Below are positions 1 through 5,257 of a stretch of DNA of 5,449 nt, piece by piece. Every line of letters starts with the position of its first letter. Position 1 is the first letter of the stretch. A program made the position numbers and the translations under genes. This stretch comes from Thermofilaceae archaeon (GTDB lineage: Archaea > Thermoproteota > Thermoprotei > Thermofilales > Thermofilaceae), in the NCBI GenBank assembly GCA_027017025.1, contig JALURH010000057.1:1-5449 (forward strand), read 5' to 3'. Below the pieces are notes generated by a model. That model ran no database searches, was not told where the DNA came from, and was given only the letters and a program-made list of their open reading frames with translations.

Positions 1-1087
1 TAATGCCATACTCTCCGCCGAGAAGCTCATATACCCATGGGTGGGGCGAATACTTCTCCAAGAAAGAGTTTACCGCAGGATTTATTACCCCATCGAAGAG
101 ATCTGTCTCCAAGAAATCAACTACTATTTGTGCACCAAGTACACCTACGAAGAGGTATAGGAGAAAGAGTGAGAGGAACAGTATAGGTACACCAGTGAAT
201 GGTTCCACCATCAACTCGCTCAGTTTCTCGGAGAAAACTCTGGCTCTCCTAGGTACATAGCTTACTGTGCTAGATAGGATACTTTCAACAGTCCTCCTGG
301 CTTCTACCTCGAAAATATAGTTAAACTCTATACTACTAACGCCAAGTCTCTTTATCTTATCCACCTTGCCGACTCCACTAGGCTCCCTATCCCTAATCAT
401 CTGCAGAACTTCTTCGTCGCCAAGAAGCGCTAGGATAGCTATAGCTCTCCTCGAAAACGGGTACTCTGCCTCTAGCATTGATTCAACCCTGCTAACATAC
501 TCCCCAACTTTGCCTTTGAAAACAAATATTCTCCCCCCACTTGGGCCTCTAGTTAGCGACTCTAGTATAGCCTCCCTAAGCTTATCTACACCCTCGCCCG
601 TAGTTGCAACCGTTGGAACAACAGGTATATTTAGCCTCCTCTCCAGCTCTCTGAAATCTATGTTTAAACCTATTTTACGTGCCTCATCGACTGCGTTAAC
701 TACTAGGACTACATTTAGGCCAGCCTCTATAAGCATGAGGGTTAACCCAAGCATTCTCTCCATATTCTTAGCATCAACTACGTGTACCACAACCCTTGGG
801 TTAATATCGAATAGTACTCTCCTAGCTACTCTTTCATCCTCTGTAAGAGGCGAGAGAGAGTATAAACCAGGGGTATCGATAACTGTTACCTCCCTGTCTC
901 TAACCCTTAGTTTACCAATACTTACCTCAACCGTCGTCCCAGGATAGTTGGATACCCAAGCATATTTGCCAGTAAGCCTGTAGAATAACATACTCTTCCC
1001 CACGTTGGGGCTCCCGAGGAGTACTACAGTATCCCTCCTAGCTAGCTCTTCGTGGCTCAACGCAAAGCCATGTCCATGGCTTACCAT
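1..1087 (-). CDS. feoB: Ferrous iron transport protein B (FeoB), 5' part, cut by window edge
   Basis: FeoB is an inner-membrane Fe(II) importer with an N-terminal GTPase domain. 362 codons are visible; full FeoB is usually 600-700 residues, so the rest lies left of position 1. The G motifs are clear: G1 GSPNVGKS (25-32), G2 in NYPGTTV (47-53), G3 DTPG followed by LYSL (71-78), G4 NAVD (131-134), and a G5-like VATTGEG (160-166). A helical region (about 170-290) fits the GDI-like domain. The first membrane helix (about 298-323) follows the conserved PFTG turn, and the last visible residues (VYELLGGEYG) match the loop before helix 2 in many FeoBs. The ATG at 1087 is preferred because GAGGGG precedes it at 5-nt spacing and G1 falls where expected. 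The N-terminus MVSHGHG has two histidines, which could bind metal (inference). No feoA is visible on this side. Family call is very secure. Confidence 0.96.
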   Translation of the reverse strand, partial: MVSHGHGFALSHEELARRDTVVLLGSPNVGKSMLFYRLTGKYAWVSNYPGTTVEVSIGKLRVRDREVTVIDTPGLYSLSPLTEDERVARRVLFDINPRVVVHVVDAKNMERMLGLTLMLIEAGLNVVLVVNAVDEARKIGLNIDFRELERRLNIPVVPTVATTGEGVDKLREAILESLTRGPSGGRIFVFKGKVGEYVSRVESMLEAEYPFSRRAIAILALLGDEEVLQMIRDREPSGVGKVDKIKRLGVSSIEFNYIFEVEARRTVESILSSTVSYVPRRARVFSEKLSELMVEPFTGVPILFLSLFLLYLFVGVLGAQIVVDFLETDLFDGVINPAVNSFLEKYSPHPWVYELLGGEYGI

Positions 1088-1092
1088 ATGTT

Positions 1093-1098
1093 CCCCTC
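1093..1098 (-). promoter_or_regulatory. Shine-Dalgarno of feoB
   Basis: GAGGGG on the minus strand, 5 nt before the ATG at 1087. It fixes the feoB start. It also implies a short leader of about 10-13 nt if transcription begins 25 bp downstream of the AT-rich element at 1115-1129. Confidence 0.6.
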
Positions 1099-1114
1099 AA
1101 CTAGTACTTTCGGG

Positions 1115-1129
1115 TTATTTAATTAAAAA
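1115..1129. promoter_or_regulatory. Palindromic TATA element in the feoB/thyA divergent promoter region
   Basis: TTATTTAATTAAAAA on the plus strand contains the 10-bp palindrome TTTAATTAAA (1118-1127). On the minus strand it reads as a TATA box about 35 nt before the feoB ATG, which would start transcription near 1097, just ahead of the GAGGGG site. On the plus strand it could drive thyA with a leader of about 40 nt. Use in both directions is inference; feoB is the better fit by spacing. Confidence 0.5.
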
Positions 1130-1180
1130 CAGTTATGTTAAGAATTTGCTTCAAATCTAGGATACAATAGTAGATTATGT

Positions 1181-1185
1181 GGTGG
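1181..1185 (+). promoter_or_regulatory. GGTGG ribosome binding site of thyA
   Basis: GGTGG lies 4 nt before the GTG start at 1190. It matches the GGTG core common in archaeal ribosome binding sites. The frame upstream has no ATG, GTG or TTG before the TAA at 1139, so this site and the GTG together decide the start. Confidence 0.45.
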
Positions 1186-1189
1186 TTTC

Positions 1190-1918
1190 GTGAAACCTAT
1201 CCGTATTGTAGCAAATAGCCTCCCAGAGGCCTGGGAGAGAAGCATCGTGGAGTTGTGGAGGAATGGGTATATTATAGACACGGAGTATGGGGAGAAATCT
1301 AGGGATTCGCCGATAACCATATATGTAGAGAAGCCTCTGAGCGAGCCTAGAGTACATCTGAAGGGCATAGTTTCAGGTAATTTAAGGGGGCTATTCGATT
1401 ACGTCGATGAGGTACTTGAGGGGGTAAATGACTGGAGAATAGGTAAAGACTGGCATTACACGTACCATGAGAGGCTCTTCGCCTATAGCTTCCCGGGAGG
1501 AGATCCAGTAAACCAGATTGGGGTAGTCTTGGATAAGCTGAGGAAAACACCGTATAGTAGGAGGGCGCAAGCTATCACGTGGAAACCGTGGATCGACCCA
1601 ATGGTTGATTCTCCACCATGCCTCCAGAGAATGTGGTTTAGAGTAGTTAATGGCAAACTTGTACTCCACGTCCACATTAGGAGTAATGATGCATTTAAGG
1701 CTGCTTTCATGAATATGTATGCTTTTACGGAGCTCCAACGCTCCATAGCCGAGAAACTAGGGCTTAGCGTTGGCTACTACCTACATGTAGCCGACTCCTA
1801 CCATGTCTACGAGAAAGACTGGAGATGGGTTGAAGGCTTTGTAAGACAGGTGGAGAAAGGAGTTAGTAAGAGGTACTGGCTATCTACGGAACAATTTAAG
1901 AAAATGGCTTTCAGATAA
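1190..1918 (+). CDS. thyA: Archaeal-type thymidylate synthase (ThyA family)
   Basis: Likely makes dTMP from dUMP with a folate- or pterin-type one-carbon donor in the cytoplasm. At 242 aa it is shorter than bacterial ThyA (264 in E. coli) and similar to the short archaeal forms. ThyA landmarks align without gaps through the C-terminal half: an arginine pair R124-R125 (phosphate binding across the dimer), PPC with catalytic Cys144, RSND at 164-167, N175 at the position of E. coli Asn177 (which selects uracil over cytosine), and DSYHVY at 202-207 with His205/Tyr207 matching E. coli His207/Tyr209. The residue after the catalytic Cys is Leu145, where E. coli has His147. The N-terminal third is divergent, as in archaeal members. 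It starts at GTG 1190; there is no earlier start in frame. It stands alone, divergent from feoB. A pyrimidine hydroxymethylase is the main alternative, but N175 argues for dUMP. Confidence 0.88.
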   Translation: MKPIRIVANSLPEAWERSIVELWRNGYIIDTEYGEKSRDSPITIYVEKPLSEPRVHLKGIVSGNLRGLFDYVDEVLEGVNDWRIGKDWHYTYHERLFAYSFPGGDPVNQIGVVLDKLRKTPYSRRAQAITWKPWIDPMVDSPPCLQRMWFRVVNGKLVLHVHIRSNDAFKAAFMNMYAFTELQRSIAEKLGLSVGYYLHVADSYHVYEKDWRWVEGFVRQVEKGVSKRYWLSTEQFKKMAFR

Positions 1919-2022
1919 ACACGGTCTACAAGCATCTATGCCCCATCTTGACCTAAAATATAATAGTTAGCTTTCTCCTCCACATTGGTTCAAAAAACAA
2001 CTACAAACATGTATTACCGGGT

Positions 2023-2030
2023 ATAATTAA
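2023..2030 (+). promoter_or_regulatory. TATA box for the M42 peptidase gene
   Basis: ATAATTAA is centred about 24 bp before the ATG at 2050, so transcription would start at or next to the ATG, giving a leaderless mRNA. No Shine-Dalgarno is visible before 2050, which agrees. A second AT-rich stretch, AAATATTTTTA (2040-2050), could instead serve a start near 2070 and translation from the internal ATG at 2077. The rest of 1919-2049 holds no gene; a pyrimidine-rich CTTTCTCCTCC (1971-1981) might help end the thyA transcript, but this is weak. Confidence 0.5.
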
Positions 2031-2049
2031 CGGGATATGAAATATTTTT

Positions 2050-3096
2050 ATGGTGGCTACAACTGAGAAATATAGTATGTTTAGCATTAACCTATTAAAG
2101 GAGCTTAGCGAGACAGTGGGACCCCCAGGTTTTGAGGATAGAGTTAGGGGAGTTATCCTGAGAGAACTTAGCGAGATCGGATATAGATATCATATAGATA
2201 ATATAGGTAATGTATACGTCAAGATTGGTGAAGGGAAACCTGTAACCCTAGTTACAGCACATATGGATGAAATAGGTTTCATAACTAGGTACGTTACCGA
2301 CAGTGGCTTCATTAAGGTTACGAACCTAGGCGGAGTTAATATCCAAGCGTCTATAGGCCGTGAAGTCGTCGTAATGGCTAGGAGAAGAGATATCTATGGT
2401 GTAATAGGATCTACCCCGCCTCACCTCCTGAGAGACCAGAAGAAGTTAACCATAGGCGACCTTTTCGTAGATATAGGTGTATCAACACGTGAAGAAGCGG
2501 AGAATCTAGGGGTAGAGCCAGGTACACCGATAACATATAGGGGGTATTTCCGCGATCTAGGGGACTCCGTTATCGGCAAAGCTTTTGACGATAGAGTAGG
2601 GTGTTTCGTCCTCCTAGAAGCCTTGAGGAGATGTAGTCCACGTGGGGAAGGTACATTCTATATAGCGTTTACAGTACAGGAAGAAGTTGGTACACGTGGT
2701 GCTTCAGCTATAGCACATAGAGTAATGCCGGACTATGGTATCGCTATTGAAGGTACAATAGCAAACGATGTCCCGGGGGTACAGGCGGAGGAGTGGGTAA
2801 CTCAGCTAGGCAGGGGGCCTGCACTTAGAGTTATGGATGCTACTATAATAGGTGAAAGAAAACTGGTTGAGAAGATCAGAGAGGTAGCTGAGAGTAACGG
2901 TATACGGTATCAACTACAACTCTCGCCTAGGAGTGGAACAGATGCTGCAAGATTTATCCTAGCTGGAGCAGCTGCTACAGCGATCTCTGTACCTATACGG
3001 TATATCCATTCACAGGTATCCCTAGCTAGGAAAAAAGATATAGAGGAGACAATAAGGCTCCTCAGAGCCCTGTTAGAGGAAAAAATAGGTAACTAA
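2050..3096 (+). CDS. M42 family metallo-aminopeptidase (TET/FrvX-like)
   Basis: Cytosolic dizinc or dicobalt aminopeptidase; family members form large tetrahedral dodecamers that finish peptide breakdown after the proteasome. Length (348 aa) is normal. Family landmarks: substrate-side PPGFED (25-30), HMDEIGF with ligand His71 and Asp73, bridging Asp in KAFDDRVG (177-184; D180 or D181), the catalytic and metal pair E211-E212 in QEEVGTRGA, the fifth ligand as Glu234 in AIEGTIANDVPG (many TET enzymes have Asp here), SGTDA (295-299), and His320 in YIHS. Residues of about 75-165 are the inserted beta dimerisation domain. The start at 2050 agrees with a leaderless TATA arrangement; Met10 (2077) is an alternative that would keep the whole conserved domain. 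The gene is alone on its strand and meets the next operon tail to tail with a 4-bp overlap. Peptide preference cannot be read from the sequence. Confidence 0.95.
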   Translation: MVATTEKYSMFSINLLKELSETVGPPGFEDRVRGVILRELSEIGYRYHIDNIGNVYVKIGEGKPVTLVTAHMDEIGFITRYVTDSGFIKVTNLGGVNIQASIGREVVVMARRRDIYGVIGSTPPHLLRDQKKLTIGDLFVDIGVSTREEAENLGVEPGTPITYRGYFRDLGDSVIGKAFDDRVGCFVLLEALRRCSPRGEGTFYIAFTVQEEVGTRGASAIAHRVMPDYGIAIEGTIANDVPGVQAEEWVTQLGRGPALRVMDATIIGERKLVEKIREVAESNGIRYQLQLSPRSGTDAARFILAGAAATAISVPIRYIHSQVSLARKKDIEETIRLLRALLEEKIGN

Positions 3097-3728
3097 TCAT
3101 ATACTACTTCATATTCACCTAGCTCCTCTAGCCTCCTAGCTACCTTCACGGCCCAATAGGTATGTATTCTCAGCCTATCCCCTATATCCCTGAAACGTAT
3201 TTTTTGTTGCCCAGCGAAAGCCTCTCTAGCCTCCTCAGTTAGCGTAGAGACTATCTCCTCCTCGCTAAGCTTTAGGTAGTCAGCTAGCATTAATGCCCTA
3301 TCTAGGTCTACTCCAAGCAGCTCCCGTATATCATCGGGGTCGAAACTGGGGGGGAGACTCCTCTTCTCCCTCACCTTGTTTATAAATGCCCTCAGGTATC
3401 CACTGAGGACCTCATTACTAGGTATGGAGGCAAGTAGTGGGAGATCTACGTGAAGTATTATTTCCCTGTCCTGGAGCCTATATACTTTATGGATCCTCCC
3501 CCCACGTCTCGCCGGAACAACCTTAACTATGCCCGCTGCTACAAGTTTATCGAGATGCGACAAAATAGTTGAGATAGCTAAACCGAGGCTTCTAGCTATA
3601 GCACTCGCTGGCAAACCTTGAGGGTTCCTGAGTAATTCAGCTATTATTGCTCGCCTAGACTCTGCCCCTAGAGCTTCTATAACTAACCTGGCTAGTATAG
3701 GCCTGTTCCTAGCTATCCTCAGCGTCAT
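3093..3728 (-). CDS. Winged-helix (ArsR-like) transcriptional regulator with a C-terminal second HTH-like segment
   Basis: Predicted DNA-binding regulator of 211 aa. An ArsR-type winged helix spans about 17-95: ALGAESRRAIIAELL (first helices), LPASAIARSLGL then AISTILSHLDKLVAAGIV (HTH, recognition helix about 51-64), and a basic wing VVPARRGGRIHKVYRL (70-85). There is no cysteine pair, so metal sensing of the ArsR kind is not indicated. The C-terminal half (100-211) is helical and charged. It ends in IRFRDIGDRLRIHTYWAVKVARRLEELGEYEVVY (177-210), whose pattern resembles another HTH. It is the last gene of the operon: its ATG overlaps the previous stop as ATGA (3725-3728), so translation is probably coupled. 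It may control its own operon through the inverted repeat at 5116-5133 (inference). The ligand is unknown. The wHTH call is firm; the subfamily is not. Confidence 0.85.
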   Translation of the reverse strand: MTLRIARNRPILARLVIEALGAESRRAIIAELLRNPQGLPASAIARSLGLAISTILSHLDKLVAAGIVKVVPARRGGRIHKVYRLQDREIILHVDLPLLASIPSNEVLSGYLRAFINKVREKRSLPPSFDPDDIRELLGVDLDRALMLADYLKLSEEEIVSTLTEEAREAFAGQQKIRFRDIGDRLRIHTYWAVKVARRLEELGEYEVVYD

Positions 3729-4486
3729 TTCCCACTAACCTTTAGTTTAACATAAGAGCTTTCAATAACTGCCTCAAAGGATACCATTCCTTCTCCATAT
3801 GTAAAGCTTCCCTGAGTTATAGATTCATCGAACTCTCCCCCAAGGTTAACTAGGCTGCTAGTAACTTCTAACCCGAGCTTCAAACCCTTAGTACGTGGAT
3901 ATAAAACATCTATTTCGCCGAAACTACTCCTAATAGCTATTTTCGTCGTAGATTCCCCCTCATATACTATCCTAGCTAATAACATACTTGACTTAGAATC
4001 TATCTTGAGCGTGTACGTAACTTCATTCAGAGATATATCTACACTACTGCTACTAAAGCTAATATTAAATTCCTCTAGATACTTCTCATTAATATATACG
4101 TGTACTCTCGCAGATCCACCATAAATACTGATTAAGCCCTTTTCCCGATTAACATCTAGCTTAACTTCCGAGCTTGATGAGCCATAAGCCTTTACGTAGA
4201 GTACAGTATCACCACTTACTGGTGATATATCAATATAAGATGATTTAAGAAAAACATTGACCGCGATTCTCTCCGATTCAAAATCGTTAATATTGTATTT
4301 CTCCTCGAGAATAAGTTTCTTAACTCCCCATGGCCCCCTAGCTAAGCCACTAATTATCTCCTTGATGATATTCCTGGCTTTTAAATCTAGGCTCGGTGGA
4401 GGCATTAATGCTGGTAGGACTACAGCTAGTATAAGTATAGTTATAGCCAAGAAACCTATAACCTGTTCTACCTTCAAAGCTACCAC
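3725..4486 (-). CDS. Membrane-anchored serine-rich beta-repeat protein, DUF4097-like, function unknown
   Basis: I do not recognise a precise family. One hydrophobic helix (about 9-28) is followed by PPP and a roughly 220-residue soluble part, probably extracytoplasmic: a signal anchor, or a signal peptide, with no lipobox cysteine. The soluble part is almost all predicted beta, with a recurring Ser-Ser-x-hydrophobic strand motif: KSSYIDIS (81-88), SSSSVDIS (145-152), RSSFGEIDV (187-195), TSSLVNLGG (209-217), ESSYVKLKV (242-250). This spacing suggests a stacked-strand or beta-helix fold like the DUF4097 (putative adhesin) group, which in bacteria often sits beside regulators and envelope proteins. 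It is the middle gene of the operon, overlapping both neighbours. The start given is GTG 4486; TTG at 4477 (residue 4) has a better-placed GGGTGG and may be the true start. There are no catalytic motifs. Confidence 0.75.
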   Translation of the reverse strand: MVALKVEQVIGFLAITILILAVVLPALMPPPSLDLKARNIIKEIISGLARGPWGVKKLILEEKYNINDFESERIAVNVFLKSSYIDISPVSGDTVLYVKAYGSSSSEVKLDVNREKGLISIYGGSARVHVYINEKYLEEFNISFSSSSVDISLNEVTYTLKIDSKSSMLLARIVYEGESTTKIAIRSSFGEIDVLYPRTKGLKLGLEVTSSLVNLGGEFDESITQGSFTYGEGMVSFEAVIESSYVKLKVSGK

Positions 4487-5106
4487 CCAAAGAATCTAAG
4501 TGGTATGAATACTATACTCCAGGACAACAAGAGGAGTAGCTTAAGTATAGACCACGAAAGGGTAGCTAAAAGGGCTTTCTCCGTAGATAAGCCGTGTAGC
4601 TCGGCTACACCTATTGTTACCGCATAAATAGCCCATATCCAGCTAACAACTACTAAAGCTAGGGATAGCAGTATCCCAACTATTGGCGCAAAAGCTGTAA
4701 CAATCAAGGCAGCTAGGGGAAATACCCTCCTCACCCAGCTATACCCTGTTACAACCATCAATGGTTCAAGATCTCCTCCACCGCCTAAAGCTTTAGCTAC
4801 AATATGTATTGTAACGCTTCTAGCAAGCCAGTCTATACAATCACTAATAATACCGAGTAACGCTACAGCACCTATGAGAAACGGCGTAACTATAGTGTAT
4901 ACTAGTGGCCCTAAGTTAAAGGGGATAAATGACATAATCCACGCTAGAAGCCTCGAAATACTGAAACCCATAGCAAGCCACGTCGAGACACTAAATATTA
5001 GTAGAACTATTAGTGCTTCACTAAGAGCTCCGCCTCCATGTACAATGATCTTCATGGTTTCCTTAGGCCTTATTAGCAACCCACCTATTCTCTCTATTAT
5101 CCTCAT
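4480..5106 (-). CDS. Yip1-family integral membrane protein
   Basis: 208-aa multi-pass membrane protein with about five helices (roughly 30-48, 66-106 probably as two, 126-145, 147-168, 178-202). Signature stretches of the Yip1/YIP1-like family are present: an N-terminal RIGGLLIRPKETMKII, which precedes helix 1; HIVAKALGGGGDLEPLMVVTGYSW between the middle helices, with the glycine run and the GYS turn; and a late helix ending GVAELHGLSTEKALL. In eukaryotes relatives act in membrane traffic; in prokaryotes the role is unknown and often linked to envelope genes. It is the first gene of a three-gene operon. ATG 5106 has a GTGA-type site (AAGTGAC) 5-6 nt upstream and a TATA box at 5136-5145. The family call is by pattern, not by search; DUF1282-like naming is possible. 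Confidence 0.78.
   Translation of the reverse strand: MRIIERIGGLLIRPKETMKIIVHGGGALSEALIVLLIFSVSTWLAMGFSISRLLAWIMSFIPFNLGPLVYTIVTPFLIGAVALLGIISDCIDWLARSVTIHIVAKALGGGGDLEPLMVVTGYSWVRRVFPLAALIVTAFAPIVGILLSLALVVVSWIWAIYAVTIGVAELHGLSTEKALLATLSWSILKLLLLLSWSIVFIPLRFFGW
4483..4488 (-). promoter_or_regulatory. GGGTGG site that may set the start at TTG 4477
   Basis: On the minus strand GGGTGG lies 5 nt before TTG (4477-4475), a normal Shine-Dalgarno spacing, whereas it overlaps the GTG at 4486. With TTG the anchored protein would be 250 aa and start 2 nt after the Yip1 stop, instead of overlapping it by 7 nt. The site is inside the last codons of the upstream gene. Confidence 0.35.
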
Positions 5107-5115
5107 GTTTTGTCA

Positions 5116-5133
5116 CTTAGATTTTAATCTAAG
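5116..5133. promoter_or_regulatory. Inverted repeat between TATA box and start: candidate operator
   Basis: CTTAGATT-TT-AATCTAAG: two perfect 8-bp arms with a 2-bp centre, placed between the TATA box and the predicted start of the Yip1 operon. A protein bound here would block RNA polymerase. A further copy of the half-site, AATCTAA, lies at 5144-5150, exactly 18 bp from the same bases in the right arm (5126-5132). The operon encodes its own winged-helix protein, the natural candidate to bind (inference). Confidence 0.55.
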
Positions 5134-5159
5134 CTAATATAAAAATCTAACTTTAGCTT
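5131..5159. repeat. Inverted repeat flanking the Yip1 operon TATA box
   Basis: AAGCTAA (5131-5137) and TTAGCTT (5153-5159) are perfect 7-bp inverted copies 15 bp apart, enclosing the TATA box. They overlap the end of the 8-2-8 repeat. In AT-rich DNA this could be chance; it is noted as a possible second regulatory site. Confidence 0.25.
5136..5145 (-). promoter_or_regulatory. TATA box of the Yip1 operon
   Basis: TTTTTATATT on the minus strand is centred about 34 nt before the ATG at 5106, which puts the transcription start near 5115 and leaves a leader of about 9 nt with an AGTGA-type ribosome binding site. Confidence 0.6.
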
Positions 5160-5210
5160 CAAACAGAAACTTAGAAGATTTTCTCCGAGGCTAGCTGGGA
5201 CAGAAAATTT

Positions 5211-5219
5211 TTTAAAATA
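5211..5219 (+). promoter_or_regulatory. Probable TATA box of tnpA
   Basis: TTTAAAATA is centred near 5215, predicting a start near 5240, inside the loop of the inverted repeat at 5224-5253. TTATTATAT (5232-5240) is a less likely alternative that would give an almost leaderless message. Confidence 0.4.
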
Positions 5220-5223
5220 CCAA

Positions 5224-5253
5224 TTGATTTCTTATTATATCAAAAGAAATCAA
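5224..5253. repeat. Perfect 10-bp inverted repeat upstream of tnpA
   Basis: TTGATTTCTT (5224-5233) and AAGAAATCAA (5244-5253) are perfect inverted copies separated by 10 bp. They lie over the predicted tnpA transcription start and within the subterminal region of the IS607 end. Such a symmetric site suits a dimer of the MerR-like domain of the recombinase, for recombination-site recognition, autoregulation or both (inference). A CAATTG hexamer sits on each side, at 5221-5226 and 5261-5266. Confidence 0.6.
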
Positions 5254-5257
5254 AGTG

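Noticed and set aside
366..947. 193-codon open frame on the plus strand
   Set aside because: It is the mirror of the feoB G domain; its Ser/Thr/Leu-rich translation is typical of an antisense shadow, and feoB motifs on the other strand are unmistakable.
1138..1746. Several minus-strand open frames over thyA
   Set aside because: They overlap conserved thyA active-site sequence and show no family pattern of their own.
1919..2049. Search for a small RNA or tRNA in the thyA-M42 gap
   Set aside because: No cloverleaf, no C/D box pair and no stable hairpin could be made out; only promoter-like sequence is visible.
4493..4500. AATCTAAG, an exact copy of the operator half-site, near the end of the Yip1 gene
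   Set aside because: A single 8-bp copy inside coding sequence without a partner arm; most likely chance.
4257..5137. Plus-strand frames over the Yip1 operon
   Set aside because: Shadows of the membrane and anchored protein genes; no start signals or motifs.
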